In this document: in pieces, positions 25,608 to 34,690 of the stretch
How the letters are laid out: each line of letters begins with the position of its first letter
Position numbering within the stretch: the first letter of the stretch is position 1
Source of the DNA: Paenibacillus gyeongsangnamensis
GTDB taxonomy: Bacteria > Bacillota > Bacilli > Paenibacillales > NBRC-103111
Assembly: GCF_027533625.1 (NCBI RefSeq)
Contig: NZ_JAQAGZ010000021.1
Span: 1-64,000, forward strand
Direction: 5' to 3'
DNA: 64,000 nucleotides
Notes under the pieces: generated by a model
Databases searched by the model: none
What the model was told of the DNA's origin: nothing
The model's input: only the letters and a program-made list of their open reading frames with translations
Position numbers and translations under genes: made by a program

Positions 25608-26627
25608 TTAAAAGGTGATTAATACCTTTAAGGAGTTGTCCAGTTTTTTATCAACGATCCGGAATCCTTCGTCCGCTTTATCGTAAGGCAGAATGTGAGT
25701 CACGATCGAATCATATTTAACGCGACCGGAAGCCAGAAGATCGAGAGCTGTAGCCGTATCTTCCCTCGTATAACAGAAACAGCCCACAATTTCTTTCTCT
25801 TGCCCCTGCAGCTGCATGATATCCAAAGATTGTTCTTCATGAAACATGGCGATGGTTACTACTCTCCCGCCTTTTCGCAAGAGGGATACGGCTTGATTTA
25901 TAATACGAGGTACACCAACTGCAACTAACACTTTGTCGAATTCGCCGATCTGCCGTTTAGCTTCTTCTACCCAATTCTCTTTCCCTTTAATATTGATTGT
26001 ATGGGTAGCGCCAAGCTGTAGAGCGCTTTCCAAGCAGTAATCGAATACATCGGTGGCAAGGATCGTGGTGGCGCCGGCTTCTTTGGCTACCGCTAAGGCC
26101 AATAGTCCGATCGGCCCTGTACCTAAAATAGCTACCTTGTCCCCCACTTTAATGTCGCCCTTTCGAATCGCATGCACCCCGACAGCAAGCGGTTCAGCTA
26201 AGACCCCTGTCTTGAAATCCATATCATTAGGTAATACAAAAACACATTCTTCAGGAGCAACAAAATTTTCGGCCATCGTTCCGTACCAACTTCCAATCCC
26301 CGGAGCTTTCCTGGTATTGCAATAGTTCGTATGTCCTGTAAGGCATGGCTCACATTTCCCGCATCCGGCTTGCGGTTCGACGGTTACTTTATCGCCTACT
26401 TTTAATCTGGTAACTTTGCTTCCTACTTCAATAACTTCTCCAGCGACCTCGTGACCGATAATGACTGGCGGCTTGCGGAAAGGGTGAAGTCCTTTATAAG
26501 CATGAATATCAGACCCGCAAATTCCAGCAGCCTTTACCTGAATTCGCACATCGCCTTCTCCTAATGGAGCGGTTTCAACCTCTTTAACAGCAATTTGGTA
26601 CGGACTGTCAACATAAACAGCTTTCAT
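25608..26627 (-). CDS. Zinc-dependent dehydrogenase (threonine/sorbitol dehydrogenase-like)
   Basis: 339 residues. Catalytic zinc C37 (GICGSD) and GHE, structural zinc cysteines in CGKCEPCLTGHTNYC, and the nucleotide loop GTGPIG. In its block it could supply the 2- or 3-oxo-tetronate that the kinase and decarboxylase would process, a role played by a beta-hydroxyacid dehydrogenase in the known pathway. That substitution is an inference. ATG with AAAGGGAG upstream; 27 nt after the aldolase gene. Confidence 0.87.
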   Translation of the reverse strand: MKAVYVDSPYQIAVKEVETAPLGEGDVRIQVKAAGICGSDIHAYKGLHPFRKPPVIIGHEVAGEVIEVGSKVTRLKVGDKVTVEPQAGCGKCEPCLTGHTNYCNTRKAPGIGSWYGTMAENFVAPEECVFVLPNDMDFKTGVLAEPLAVGVHAIRKGDIKVGDKVAILGTGPIGLLALAVAKEAGATTILATDVFDYCLESALQLGATHTINIKGKENWVEEAKRQIGEFDKVLVAVGVPRIINQAVSLLRKGGRVVTIAMFHEEQSLDIMQLQGQEKEIVGCFCYTREDTATALDLLASGRVKYDSIVTHILPYDKADEGFRIVDKKLDNSLKVLITF

Positions 26628-26654
26628 AGCAATCTCCCTTTCGGTATCCGATTT

Positions 26655-27320
26655 TTATTTTTTCTTGCGCGGTTTATATAATGAGTTTTCAAGAAAATCA
26701 CTGATCGTACCGTCCGGCAGTTTGTTTAAAGGAATCCCTGATGATTTTGCCGTTATGATCATACGAGCTGCCATTTCCAATGTTTCCAGTCGCATGACCG
26801 CATCTGCAAATGATTCATCGAATAAAATGACTCCGTGATTTTTCATAATAATTACGTTGGCCTCGGATGATTTTTCCTTGACCGCAGCCCCGAGTTCCTT
26901 GGTTCCGGGATGATAGTAGTCGACATAAGCGACATCTTCGAGATAATACATCGACTCAATAAACAACGATGAGTCGATTCGCTCATTGCTACATGCTATG
27001 AGTGTCGTGTAAAACGGGGATGAGTGTAGCACTACCTTAGCGTCCGGACGTTGTTGATAAATACCGATGTGCATGGGTACTTCTTTGGAAGGCTTCCGCT
27101 CACCTTCCCATTTCCCCGTTTGAACATCGCATACAGTGAAATCGTCGGGAGCTAGATTGCCCATTTCGGTGCCCGAAGCGGTAACGAGCATCGTATTTTC
27201 ATCCAAACGAGCACTCATATTCCCAGATGTACCCCAAGCTAACTGATTTCTTAGCAGGTATTTACCGGTCTCGCTTAATTTTTGCACAATCTCTGATTGA
27301 AACGGTTCTATTCGCTCCAT
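26655..27320 (-). CDS. Class II aldolase/adducin family protein, possible 3-oxo-tetronate 4-phosphate decarboxylase
   Basis: 221 residues from the third in-frame start, an ATG at 27320, which is the one with AAGGTG at correct spacing. Contains the family's SGNMSAR and VLHSSPFYTT segments, YHPGT, and KNHGVILFDE. The zinc histidines usually read HxH; here VLHSSP keeps one and has Ser at the other, so metal binding may be altered. Relatives include fuculose-phosphate aldolase and OtnC, the decarboxylase of tetronate catabolism. Neighbouring kinase and regulator genes favour the OtnC-like role. Confidence 0.82.
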   Translation of the reverse strand: MERIEPFQSEIVQKLSETGKYLLRNQLAWGTSGNMSARLDENTMLVTASGTEMGNLAPDDFTVCDVQTGKWEGERKPSKEVPMHIGIYQQRPDAKVVLHSSPFYTTLIACSNERIDSSLFIESMYYLEDVAYVDYYHPGTKELGAAVKEKSSEANVIIMKNHGVILFDESFADAVMRLETLEMAARMIITAKSSGIPLNKLPDGTISDFLENSLYKPRKKK

Positions 27321-27355
27321 TACCATCACCTTTTCTACAATTTATTGCAAAGATA

Positions 27356-28003
27356 TTAAATAAACAACGTTCTTTTCGCTTCTTGCAAATGCTCTTTCAT
27401 TAGAAGGACGGCTTGAGAGCTTCCTGCTTTCAAATGTTCGAAGATAGCCACATGTTCTTTCAAAAACCGATGCATTCGATAGGGGTCTTTCTTCAAATGA
27501 CGCAGAGTAATTCGTAATAATTGATCCTGATAATTTAAGAGAACGCGATATATTTCTTGATTTTCGGTGAACTCGCAAATGAGGAGATGAAAAGCGTGAT
27601 CCAACTTGGCGAATGCTTTTACATCCAGGCGCTCAACATATACTTCAGTTTCTTTTAAATTTTGCTCAAGCAAGCCAAGCTGTTCCTCCGTTATAGTACC
27701 GATAAGCTGCTCACAGTTATATGCTTCCAGAGCGATTCGGAGGTTGTAAATATCCTTTATTTTATCGATAGATAAGTCATTAATAATAATGCCCTGCTTC
27801 GATGCAACAGTCACAAAGCCTTCCGCTTCAAGGCGTACCAATGCTGATTTTATCGGAGTTTTGCTCATTTCAAGAAATTCAATCAATTCCCGTTCGGATA
27901 GAAACCGTCCCGGTTGGAAATACTCATCCAATATCCGTTCTTTTATTTTGTCATAGGCGATATCTTTTAAAAGCGGCGAACGAATTCCCGTTATTTTCTT
28001 CAA
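27356..28003 (-). CDS. GntR family regulator, FCD (FadR-type) subgroup
   Basis: 215 residues from a TTG. N-terminal winged helix (about 8-75, FLSERELIEFLEMSKTPIK), then an all-helical FCD ligand domain with the usual metal-binding Asp and His positions (LDHAFHLL, KEHVAIFE). Such regulators repress sugar-acid catabolic genes until a small acid binds. It lies between the kinase and the decarboxylase genes of its probable target operon. A palindrome at 29465-29481 in the operon promoter region is a candidate operator. Confidence 0.88.
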   Translation of the reverse strand: MKKITGIRSPLLKDIAYDKIKERILDEYFQPGRFLSERELIEFLEMSKTPIKSALVRLEAEGFVTVASKQGIIINDLSIDKIKDIYNLRIALEAYNCEQLIGTITEEQLGLLEQNLKETEVYVERLDVKAFAKLDHAFHLLICEFTENQEIYRVLLNYQDQLLRITLRHLKKDPYRMHRFLKEHVAIFEHLKAGSSQAVLLMKEHLQEAKRTLFI

Positions 28004-28033
28004 TTTCGATTCTACTCCCCGACGGTTTATTTA

Positions 28034-29404
28034 TTACGACGATGCGTACTTTATTTTGAGAAAATAATCCGGGCTGCCAAGCTGTCCCCCTTTTAATGCC
28101 AATTCAATCCCGTTCATCGATTCTTCCATTGAGTAAGCTTTGCACAGAGGTGCGCCTGGAGAAACGGGAAGAAGCACTTCCAATCCAAAAATATTCATTT
28201 CACTTGTTACAAAACCCGATGTATCTCCGCCGGCCACAACAATACGCCGAACACCTGATTCATTCACAATCTTTAGCGTCCACTTGCCCAATTGTCTGCC
28301 AATAAATTCACCTGATTGGGATTCATCTAAGCCCATCCTATTAAAATGCTCCCGAGTAGCGATGATCGCTCCGTCATCCGGTCCGGAAGCGGTATAAAGA
28401 ATCACACTTCTGCCTTCTTTTAAGTATCCGATCGCTTCATTTAAAAGATTTTGCGGAAGTTCATCGGTATTCATGATTTGTTCTACCGGAATCTTGATCC
28501 CTTGAAAACCTGCTTGTATGGCGATTTCAATTTGCTGCTTAGTGACAGGCGAGCAACTTCCCGAAACCACAAGCATCTGATCGGAGGACTGGATATGTTC
28601 TGTTAACAATCCACCGGCGGGAGGCTGCAACCCGATCGATTTCCAGTATGACGTAAGAGCATACTCGATGCCGGAAGAACCGACTACAAATTGTGGGGAT
28701 TCCTGAGAGCTCTCCCAAATAAGGCGACCGCTCGTGAGCATGCGTGCATCATCCAATACATCAAAAAGCAATATATCGAATCCCATTTTCGCTTTTTGAT
28801 CATAGCGTTCCTTTACCTCATCAACCCCACCCTCCAATTCTAAAATATTCATCAGCCCTATGCTTTTGGGGACGGACATTTGTTTGGTTAAATGCAGTCT
28901 CAAGTCCGCCTCATTCATAGGCGTTATCGGATGTTTCGACATGGTCGGATGACGATCTAAACGATAAACCGTGTCATGCATTCTTGCAAAGTGCTGTCCA
29001 AATAATGTGAAACGTCCCAATGGAGGCGCTCCCACCAACAGAGGAACTATCTTTTGGTTGGAGTAATAATCCATGGCCAGTTCAATCGCCTTCCCGATGT
29101 TACCGATTTCAGGTGAAGAGTCGAAAGTAGAGCACGTTTTATAATGAATCACAGGAACAGCAACTTTAGAGAGGCGTTCAAAGACAGGACGAAGTTCCAA
29201 CTCCATGTCCGTTATTCCCTTCGCCCGACTTGTGCCGGCTACCCCGAAACAGCAAATACCTTCAAATTGCTGCAGCATTTCGGGCGTAGGCACATCCAAA
29301 AATAGCACGGTTCGAAACCCGTTAATCGATAACGCTTCCATCGCGTCAGTAGATCCCGTGAAATCATCTCCGTAAAACGCTAATAACAATGAATTATTTT
29401 GCAT
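28034..29404 (-). CDS. Four-carbon acid sugar kinase family (DUF1537)
   Basis: 456 residues, normal length. N-terminal DUF1537 domain with GDDFTGSTDAME and a C-terminal nucleotide-binding domain (VVAGGDTSG, SPGAPLC). Family members OtnK and DtnK phosphorylate 3-oxo-tetronate, erythronate or threonate at C4. First gene of its operon with a strong ribosome site (AAGGAGG). With the class II aldolase-like protein it forms the core of a tetronate pathway. The precise stereoisomer cannot be predicted. Confidence 0.88.
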   Translation of the reverse strand: MQNNSLLLAFYGDDFTGSTDAMEALSINGFRTVLFLDVPTPEMLQQFEGICCFGVAGTSRAKGITDMELELRPVFERLSKVAVPVIHYKTCSTFDSSPEIGNIGKAIELAMDYYSNQKIVPLLVGAPPLGRFTLFGQHFARMHDTVYRLDRHPTMSKHPITPMNEADLRLHLTKQMSVPKSIGLMNILELEGGVDEVKERYDQKAKMGFDILLFDVLDDARMLTSGRLIWESSQESPQFVVGSSGIEYALTSYWKSIGLQPPAGGLLTEHIQSSDQMLVVSGSCSPVTKQQIEIAIQAGFQGIKIPVEQIMNTDELPQNLLNEAIGYLKEGRSVILYTASGPDDGAIIATREHFNRMGLDESQSGEFIGRQLGKWTLKIVNESGVRRIVVAGGDTSGFVTSEMNIFGLEVLLPVSPGAPLCKAYSMEESMNGIELALKGGQLGSPDYFLKIKYASS

Positions 29405-29464
29405 TCCTTACCTCCTTCTTTTTTTCTTTTTTCATGCAGCTGTATCGGCCTCAATTCGGAACAT

Positions 29465-29481
29465 AGATTTATGATAAATCT
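29465..29481 (-). promoter_or_regulatory. Candidate operator for the GntR/FCD regulator
   Basis: AGATTTA-TGA-TAAATCT, a perfect 7-bp palindrome with a 3-nt centre, lies just downstream of the -10 box, about where transcription would begin. A repressor bound here would block initiation. Assigning it to the GntR protein is an inference. Confidence 0.4.
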
Positions 29482-29492
29482 ATTTGGTATCT

Positions 29493-29521
29493 ATTGTACA
29501 TAGAGAACGCACAATGGTCAA
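29493..29521 (-). promoter_or_regulatory. Promoter of the tetronate-type operon
   Basis: On the minus strand, TTGACC (29516-29521) and TACAAT (29493-29498) are separated by exactly 17 bp, about 90 nt upstream of the kinase start. Confidence 0.6.
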
Positions 29522-29744
29522 CGAATAATTCGCTTTATTGTCGAATATTCGGAGGTTCGAAGGGTGGAGAAGCTTAAAGAAGGGACACAATAACTCGCGT
29601 CCCCAATCCGTCCCTAACAATATTAATCTCTCACTCAAATGAGCAAAAATACCACCGACTAAACTGCCCATTTTACTTTAGAAAAGAAACAAGGGATCGA
29701 TAGACCATGTGGCAATCGGTAATCTCTTTTCCGCGCATTCCGCT

Positions 29745-31211
29745 CTAGTCATTTGCCAAAAAACCGCCCGCAAATCCCGTATACTCATCTAAAAACCATT
29801 CGGCTGCTTTAGTCATATAAATAGATATCTCATTTTCTTTAAACGAAAAAGATAATTTTAGTGTACCAAGATAAATATCGGTTATATATACAAGCATATT
29901 CAGTTTATGTTCTTCCACCCATGCTGCAGAGGAAAGGCAATCATAGCATCTGCCCGGTATTGTTCCAATTCTTTCGCCAAAATAGTTTTTTTGAGGAAAC
30001 ACTCCGTGCAGTATCTTTCCTATGCCAAATGTAAGCTGGTGTTCACCTGAGGCATTTTCATATTCCCATCTACCTTCGTCTCCATTAATAATGAAACGCA
30101 TTTTTGATATTCCCATCGGATTTTCATTTAAATGATACCATTTACCATTTATTTTCTGTCCTAATGAAGATGTCGGTTTTCCTTGTTGGGGTATGATCTT
30201 AAGATTTTCGATTTTATTATTCAGGTTGGAATTCGTTTCAGCATCATAGGGCAAGGGGGAATCTTCTATTTTGCTGAATATTTCTTCACGAAAAGCATGA
30301 TCAATGCCTGTTCCTGTACCTGCGCCTTGTGTATCAGCTATGCAAGCAAATAATAGGTCTTTACCAGGGAAACAAAGTGCAAGCTGGGACCCCATCCCTC
30401 TGAACGCAAAGCCGTTATCTTTCTCCATCCATATTTGATACCCATATCCGTGATTGTCTGAAAAAGAGTTGTCAATTTGCTTCGATGTAGCTGCATTTAT
30501 ATATTGTTCTGATATTAACTGCAGATCGTTCCAACGGCCTTTATTCATGCATACATAAGCCAATTTAGCCATATCCCTCAAGGTACATATAACTCCTGAT
30601 CCCCCCCATGATGTACCTTCCGGTGTTTCGATACACCAGGCATCCCTAGAAAATCCGATAGGATCAAGCAAGCGCTCACGCATATACTCCAGAAAAGGAA
30701 CTCCGCTTTTCCGTTCCACAATAGTGCCCAGAATAACCGTAGCTGAAGTGTCATAAGAAAAGATTGTTCCGGGGGGGTGTGAAGGCTTTTTATTAAAAAA
30801 TGTGGCAGCCCAGTCACTATCATGACGTGTATAAGATGTTGTGGTATGAGGAGTCGCCATCATTAAAAGATCTCTAATGGTTGCTTGGGCCAAATAGGGA
30901 TGTATGTCCTGAGGGGTTTTATCCTTAAAAAATTTAACAACTTGGTCATCCAGATTGATCTTTCCTTCATCAACCATCAATCCTATTGCTAAAGCTACGA
31001 AGCTCTTGCTCACTGAATACATACGATGCATACTGTTCTCGGAATAGGGTGACCAGTAGCCTTCAGCGGCTATTTGACCTTTTCGTAACAATAAGAACCC
31101 ATGCATACATATTTGATCTCTATCTATTCTCTCAATAAAATTGAGAACTGCCGAAGAAGGAATCCCTACACTTTCAGGCGAAGATGCCGGTAAAAACAAT
31201 TCACTTTTCAT
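29745..31211 (-). CDS. Serine hydrolase, beta-lactamase class C family
   Basis: 488 residues. SxxK motif S66-VSK69 in YSVSKSF, a Tyr-containing second motif in SYDTSAT, and a C-terminal region with a beta-barrel-like extension beyond about residue 370. No signal peptide is visible. Proteins of this family in sugar clusters act as esterases, amidases or D-peptidases rather than resistance enzymes; the substrate is unknown. It lies 53 nt after the beta-propeller gene, at the distal end of the block starting at 38.9 kb, and may belong to that operon. Confidence 0.85.
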   Translation of the reverse strand: MKSELFLPASSPESVGIPSSAVLNFIERIDRDQICMHGFLLLRKGQIAAEGYWSPYSENSMHRMYSVSKSFVALAIGLMVDEGKINLDDQVVKFFKDKTPQDIHPYLAQATIRDLLMMATPHTTTSYTRHDSDWAATFFNKKPSHPPGTIFSYDTSATVILGTIVERKSGVPFLEYMRERLLDPIGFSRDAWCIETPEGTSWGGSGVICTLRDMAKLAYVCMNKGRWNDLQLISEQYINAATSKQIDNSFSDNHGYGYQIWMEKDNGFAFRGMGSQLALCFPGKDLLFACIADTQGAGTGTGIDHAFREEIFSKIEDSPLPYDAETNSNLNNKIENLKIIPQQGKPTSSLGQKINGKWYHLNENPMGISKMRFIINGDEGRWEYENASGEHQLTFGIGKILHGVFPQKNYFGERIGTIPGRCYDCLSSAAWVEEHKLNMLVYITDIYLGTLKLSFSFKENEISIYMTKAAEWFLDEYTGFAGGFLAND

Positions 31212-31264
31212 AAGTTAATCACTCTCCTTTAAATTTTTAGAATGCATTTTTAATATATAAACCA

Positions 31265-32404
31265 TTATACGATTTGTACTTCCCACAAGTAGCTCGAGCG
31301 ATAGTTGTTATCGTTTTCCCCGCAATATAAGACACCATCGTCCGTTATCGTCATCGTATGAATACGTACGGGGGCTTCCCCAATCGTCTCGTCGAATATT
31401 CTGCCGAGCGTTTCGATACGCTCCGATACTGGATCGAAGCGAAATACGGTCACGTAGTAATGATCGCCGCCGGCACCGTAAATATATCCGTCTTTTCCGT
31501 AACAAAGGCCGGCAAGCCGCATGTTCGGGCAAGGCTTACCGTAACTTTTCACCTCGCCATTGGCCGGATTCAAGCGGGAGAAAGAGCCGGAAACCCCGCC
31601 GAAATACAAATAGCTGTCGCCGATGTTGATGGCGCGATCGACCTTTCCCTTATCCTTCCCGCCGAGTCTGGGGAGCCCGTGCTTGAAAAATTGAACCTGA
31701 CCATCGTCCGGATTGTATTTGAACAAGCGAATCGAGTCGATCCCCATATCGTATAGGAATGCCCTGGTGATGCCGTATGTGCCCCAGACGTTCCCTTCGT
31801 CATCGATGACCGGGTTGTGGCTCTGGCAAAGCTCAAAGCTGTTGCCGATATTCATTACGATTTCCGATTTTCCGGTTGCCAAATTGTGTTGGAACAAATA
31901 TTCCGGCGACAGCGTAAATCCATAAATCATTCGACGTTTCCGGTCTAAGGCTATGGACTGGATGTAGGCCCCCTCCACCGGAATCCCCAAAAACTCATAG
32001 GTCCGGGTAGAGGGGCTATATTTTACGATACGCCCGCCCTTAGCGATAAACTGCTTGTCAACGTCGTGAAACTGGGCCAACGCTCCGTATACGTCCCCGT
32101 TCGTATCCATTTCCAGCGAGCAATGGAACTTGGCGTCGTACGGATCTGCAACCGCCTTGTATTGCAAATCGGTGAACGTTTTCGTTTCCCGATCGAAGGT
32201 ATACAGCAAATTTGTATCGAATGCTCCGATACCGACGTAGATGGATTTATGTTGTTCATCGTTCAGCAAACTGGTTAGAGAGATCCATCCGTGCTTATAA
32301 TCGTTATGTTGGATAAAATCGTCATAAATCCACTTGCCCTCGACATCTTCTTCCCAATTATCGAACCTTTGATCGGTAATTTTGTAAGCCCTGGACTTCA
32401 ACAA
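31265..32404 (-). CDS. Beta-propeller protein, no signal peptide
   Basis: 379 residues from the TTG at 32404, which has GAGGTGA at proper spacing; an earlier TTG at 32410 is nearly inside it. The sequence shows repeated blade-like units of about 45-50 residues (DxxGNVWG, DKDGYIYGAGG-like turns), similar to WD40/SMP-30-like propellers. Without a secretion signal it is probably a cytoplasmic enzyme or lyase. I do not recognise a catalytic motif. It is next to a NagB-like gene (14 nt gap). Confidence 0.7.
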   Translation of the reverse strand: MLKSRAYKITDQRFDNWEEDVEGKWIYDDFIQHNDYKHGWISLTSLLNDEQHKSIYVGIGAFDTNLLYTFDRETKTFTDLQYKAVADPYDAKFHCSLEMDTNGDVYGALAQFHDVDKQFIAKGGRIVKYSPSTRTYEFLGIPVEGAYIQSIALDRKRRMIYGFTLSPEYLFQHNLATGKSEIVMNIGNSFELCQSHNPVIDDEGNVWGTYGITRAFLYDMGIDSIRLFKYNPDDGQVQFFKHGLPRLGGKDKGKVDRAINIGDSYLYFGGVSGSFSRLNPANGEVKSYGKPCPNMRLAGLCYGKDGYIYGAGGDHYYVTVFRFDPVSERIETLGRIFDETIGEAPVRIHTMTITDDGVLYCGENDNNYRSSYLWEVQIV

Positions 32405-32417
32405 GTTCAAATCACCT

Positions 32418-33167
32418 CTATTTGATGTAAGCAGCCGATTCGGTTTCCAACACGAGCGACCATTGAGAATGGCTTTTTAAGATCGTTGCGGGAATCTCCG
32501 GAGTAATGTCACTCTCCAACGTTTTTTTGATCGCCTCCGCTTTGACTTTGTGAGGGACGGAGGAAATAATGTGTTTGCACTGCATGATTTGATGCACCGA
32601 CATGGAAATCGCCTGTTTCGGCACATCGTCAAGGGTCGGGAACCATCCTTCCCGCACCTGCTGAGATTTGCACGCATCGTCCAAGTTAACAACGATAAAA
32701 GGTTCTTTCGTGGAAAAATCGGCTGGCGGGTCGTTAAATGCGATATGGGCATTTTCTCCGATTCCAATCAAGGCCAGGTCGATGGGCGCTTTCCGCAGCT
32801 CTTCTGACAATGCGGCCATTTTCGCCAAATAATCGACTTCTCCGTCAACAAAATGGACGCTTTTTAATGAAACCTTGCTCGTAAAGCGTTCCTTCAAATA
32901 TTTCCGAAAGCTTGCCGGGTGCTGCTCAGACAAGCCGACATATTCGTCCAAATGGAACATTTCCACCTTGGTCCAATCGATATCGGAAGCGATCAACTCT
33001 TCAATCGTCTCGAATTGCGATGCGCCGGTGGACAAGACGATTCGAGCCGTTCCTTGCCGCTCGATTGCGTCACGGATCGATTGCGTCGCTATGCGCGCAG
33101 CCTCTTTGCCAAGCTCTCTAGGATCAACCATCACTTCAGTTCCATCATTTCCCTCCATTGTAGTCAT
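32418..33167 (-). CDS. NagB-like protein (glucosamine-6-phosphate deaminase/6-phosphogluconolactonase fold)
   Basis: 249 residues. LSTGASQ phosphate loop (about 45-51), FHLDEYVGL with D74/E75, and GIGENAHIAFNDPP. Compared with classical NagB (GNDGHIAFNEP), the catalytic aspartate is Asn139 and the following glutamate is Asp146, while H141 is kept. The family converts GlcN6P to fructose-6-phosphate plus ammonia, but these changes make another amino-sugar phosphate or a related isomerisation possible. No sugar kinase gene lies nearby although uptake is by ABC importer. Confidence 0.8.
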   Translation of the reverse strand: MTTMEGNDGTEVMVDPRELGKEAARIATQSIRDAIERQGTARIVLSTGASQFETIEELIASDIDWTKVEMFHLDEYVGLSEQHPASFRKYLKERFTSKVSLKSVHFVDGEVDYLAKMAALSEELRKAPIDLALIGIGENAHIAFNDPPADFSTKEPFIVVNLDDACKSQQVREGWFPTLDDVPKQAISMSVHQIMQCKHIISSVPHKVKAEAIKKTLESDITPEIPATILKSHSQWSLVLETESAAYIK

Positions 33168-33177
33168 TTTTAATGTA

Positions 33178-33924
33178 TTAGTTCAGCTTAAGCAGCCGCA
33201 TCGCATTTTCGCCTAGTATTTTTCTCTTTGACTCATCATCGATCGCGAGCTTCCCGATTTTCCCAAGCTGGTAAGGAAGCACATAATCGTCGCCGAATAC
33301 ATCGGAGCCGAAAACAATTTTGTCAATATCCGTCATGCCGATAATTTTTTCATAAATTTTATATGGGGTGCCGCCGCTGAAGTTCAAATAAACATTCGGA
33401 TGGCGATTTGCGGCGACAATCGCCTCAGGCCATAAGTCCATCAAGCCGGCATGCCCCAACACCACTTTCAATTCGGGAAACTTTGCGGCGAGAAGCGCAA
33501 TTTGCAACGGGCTTGTATACGGCGGCGTACCATCGTGGAATAATATAGGCACGTCATATTCGATGGCGACTTTCGCAATATCGTCCATGAAGGATTCAAG
33601 CGGCGAGAATCCTTGAAGCCACGGATGAAATTTGATTCCCCGCATCTGCAAGTCTGGCAAACATCGCTTGAGCTCAAGCAGCCCCCGTTTACCGTCGCGG
33701 GGATTTATCGTGGCAAATGGAAACAATCGGTCCGGATAAGCCTGAGATTGCGTATACATATACGTGTTGTCATCGATGTAATCTCCCCAAAACCCGTCGA
33801 CTGTAAAGATGACGGCTTTATCCACCGCATACCGATCCATAACCTGAATCGCTTCATGGCCTTTCTTCAGGCCGAGGTTGAATGCATTGCCTCCCAGCAG
33901 ATGCGTATGAAAATCGATGATCAT
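33178..33924 (-). CDS. Amidohydrolase (TIM-barrel, amidohydrolase 2 family), complete metal site
   Basis: 248 residues. Metal ligands in place: H6 and H8 (DFHTH), H130 (FHDGTP), H158 (LGHAG) and D208 (GSD). Relatives are decarboxylases and hydrolases such as gamma-resorcylate decarboxylase and PDC hydrolase. Its start overlaps the stop of the preceding paralogue by 4 nt (ATGA), so the two are made together. The substrate is unknown. Confidence 0.87.
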   Translation of the reverse strand: MIIDFHTHLLGGNAFNLGLKKGHEAIQVMDRYAVDKAVIFTVDGFWGDYIDDNTYMYTQSQAYPDRLFPFATINPRDGKRGLLELKRCLPDLQMRGIKFHPWLQGFSPLESFMDDIAKVAIEYDVPILFHDGTPPYTSPLQIALLAAKFPELKVVLGHAGLMDLWPEAIVAANRHPNVYLNFSGGTPYKIYEKIIGMTDIDKIVFGSDVFGDDYVLPYQLGKIGKLAIDDESKRKILGENAMRLLKLN

Positions 33925-34679
33925 CCGGAAACACCTCCGTTCAGAGGCTTATTGCCAAATATCCGATAGAAATTATCCCTGCTGATTTTGGCAAGCCCGC
34001 TGGCATCCAGTCCGATGTCAACAATTTTTTGCATCTCAATCTCGGCATGGGAATAGGGCAAATCCGCACTAAATAAAATCCGGTTGATATCGATGTCGGC
34101 TAATTTTGAAATATTGTTGGGCATCGTATACGGAGTATCTACATAGATATTGTTTGCCATTGCAAAGGCTCTTGGCGTATCGATCCAAAAATCCGTATTT
34201 CCCATACGGCCGAGAATGATGGGGATGCTTGGATAGTTCATGGCCAGCTCCGCCACCTGCAGCGGCAGCGCAAATACCGGAGTGCCCGTATGAAAATAAA
34301 CCGGCACTTGATGCTTTTCCGCTATCTTCATCAGCGGATCCATCTTGCCGCTATCAAAAGCAAAAAATCCTTGCAGCGCCGGGTGGAATTTAACCCCCGA
34401 CAATCCTGCGTCAAGCGCTCTCTCCAGCTCGAGCTCAGCCTTGCGTCCATACCATGGATTCACGGTGGCATAGCCTAACAAACGATCGGGATATTGCTTC
34501 TTGTAGGTAAGGATGTTATTGTTTCCAATTTCATTGTCAACTGCCATCTGTTGATGTGAAGGCGACAATACGGCTTTCTCGATGCCATATTGATCCATAA
34601 CTTCAAGCAGCTCCTCAACGGAAAAAGGAACATCCTGCCCTTCTCCTACCGTACAATGAACGTCTATAAATTTGCTCAT
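33921..34679 (-). CDS. Amidohydrolase paralogue with degenerate metal site
   Basis: 252 residues from the ATG at 34679, 6 nt from AAGGAAG. It aligns along its length with the overlapping downstream paralogue, sharing KFHP, LQGF, FHTGTP and PLQVA segments. However, the HxH motif is HCT (H8, T10) and the LGHAG histidine is Arg158; H130 and D206 remain. Two of the usual metal ligands are gone, so it is probably inactive on its own and may be a structural or regulatory partner of the next gene's product. Confidence 0.85.
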   Translation of the reverse strand: MSKFIDVHCTVGEGQDVPFSVEELLEVMDQYGIEKAVLSPSHQQMAVDNEIGNNNILTYKKQYPDRLLGYATVNPWYGRKAELELERALDAGLSGVKFHPALQGFFAFDSGKMDPLMKIAEKHQVPVYFHTGTPVFALPLQVAELAMNYPSIPIILGRMGNTDFWIDTPRAFAMANNIYVDTPYTMPNNISKLADIDINRILFSADLPYSHAEIEMQKIVDIGLDASGLAKISRDNFYRIFGNKPLNGGVSG

Positions 34680-34690
34680 GTTCATCTTCC

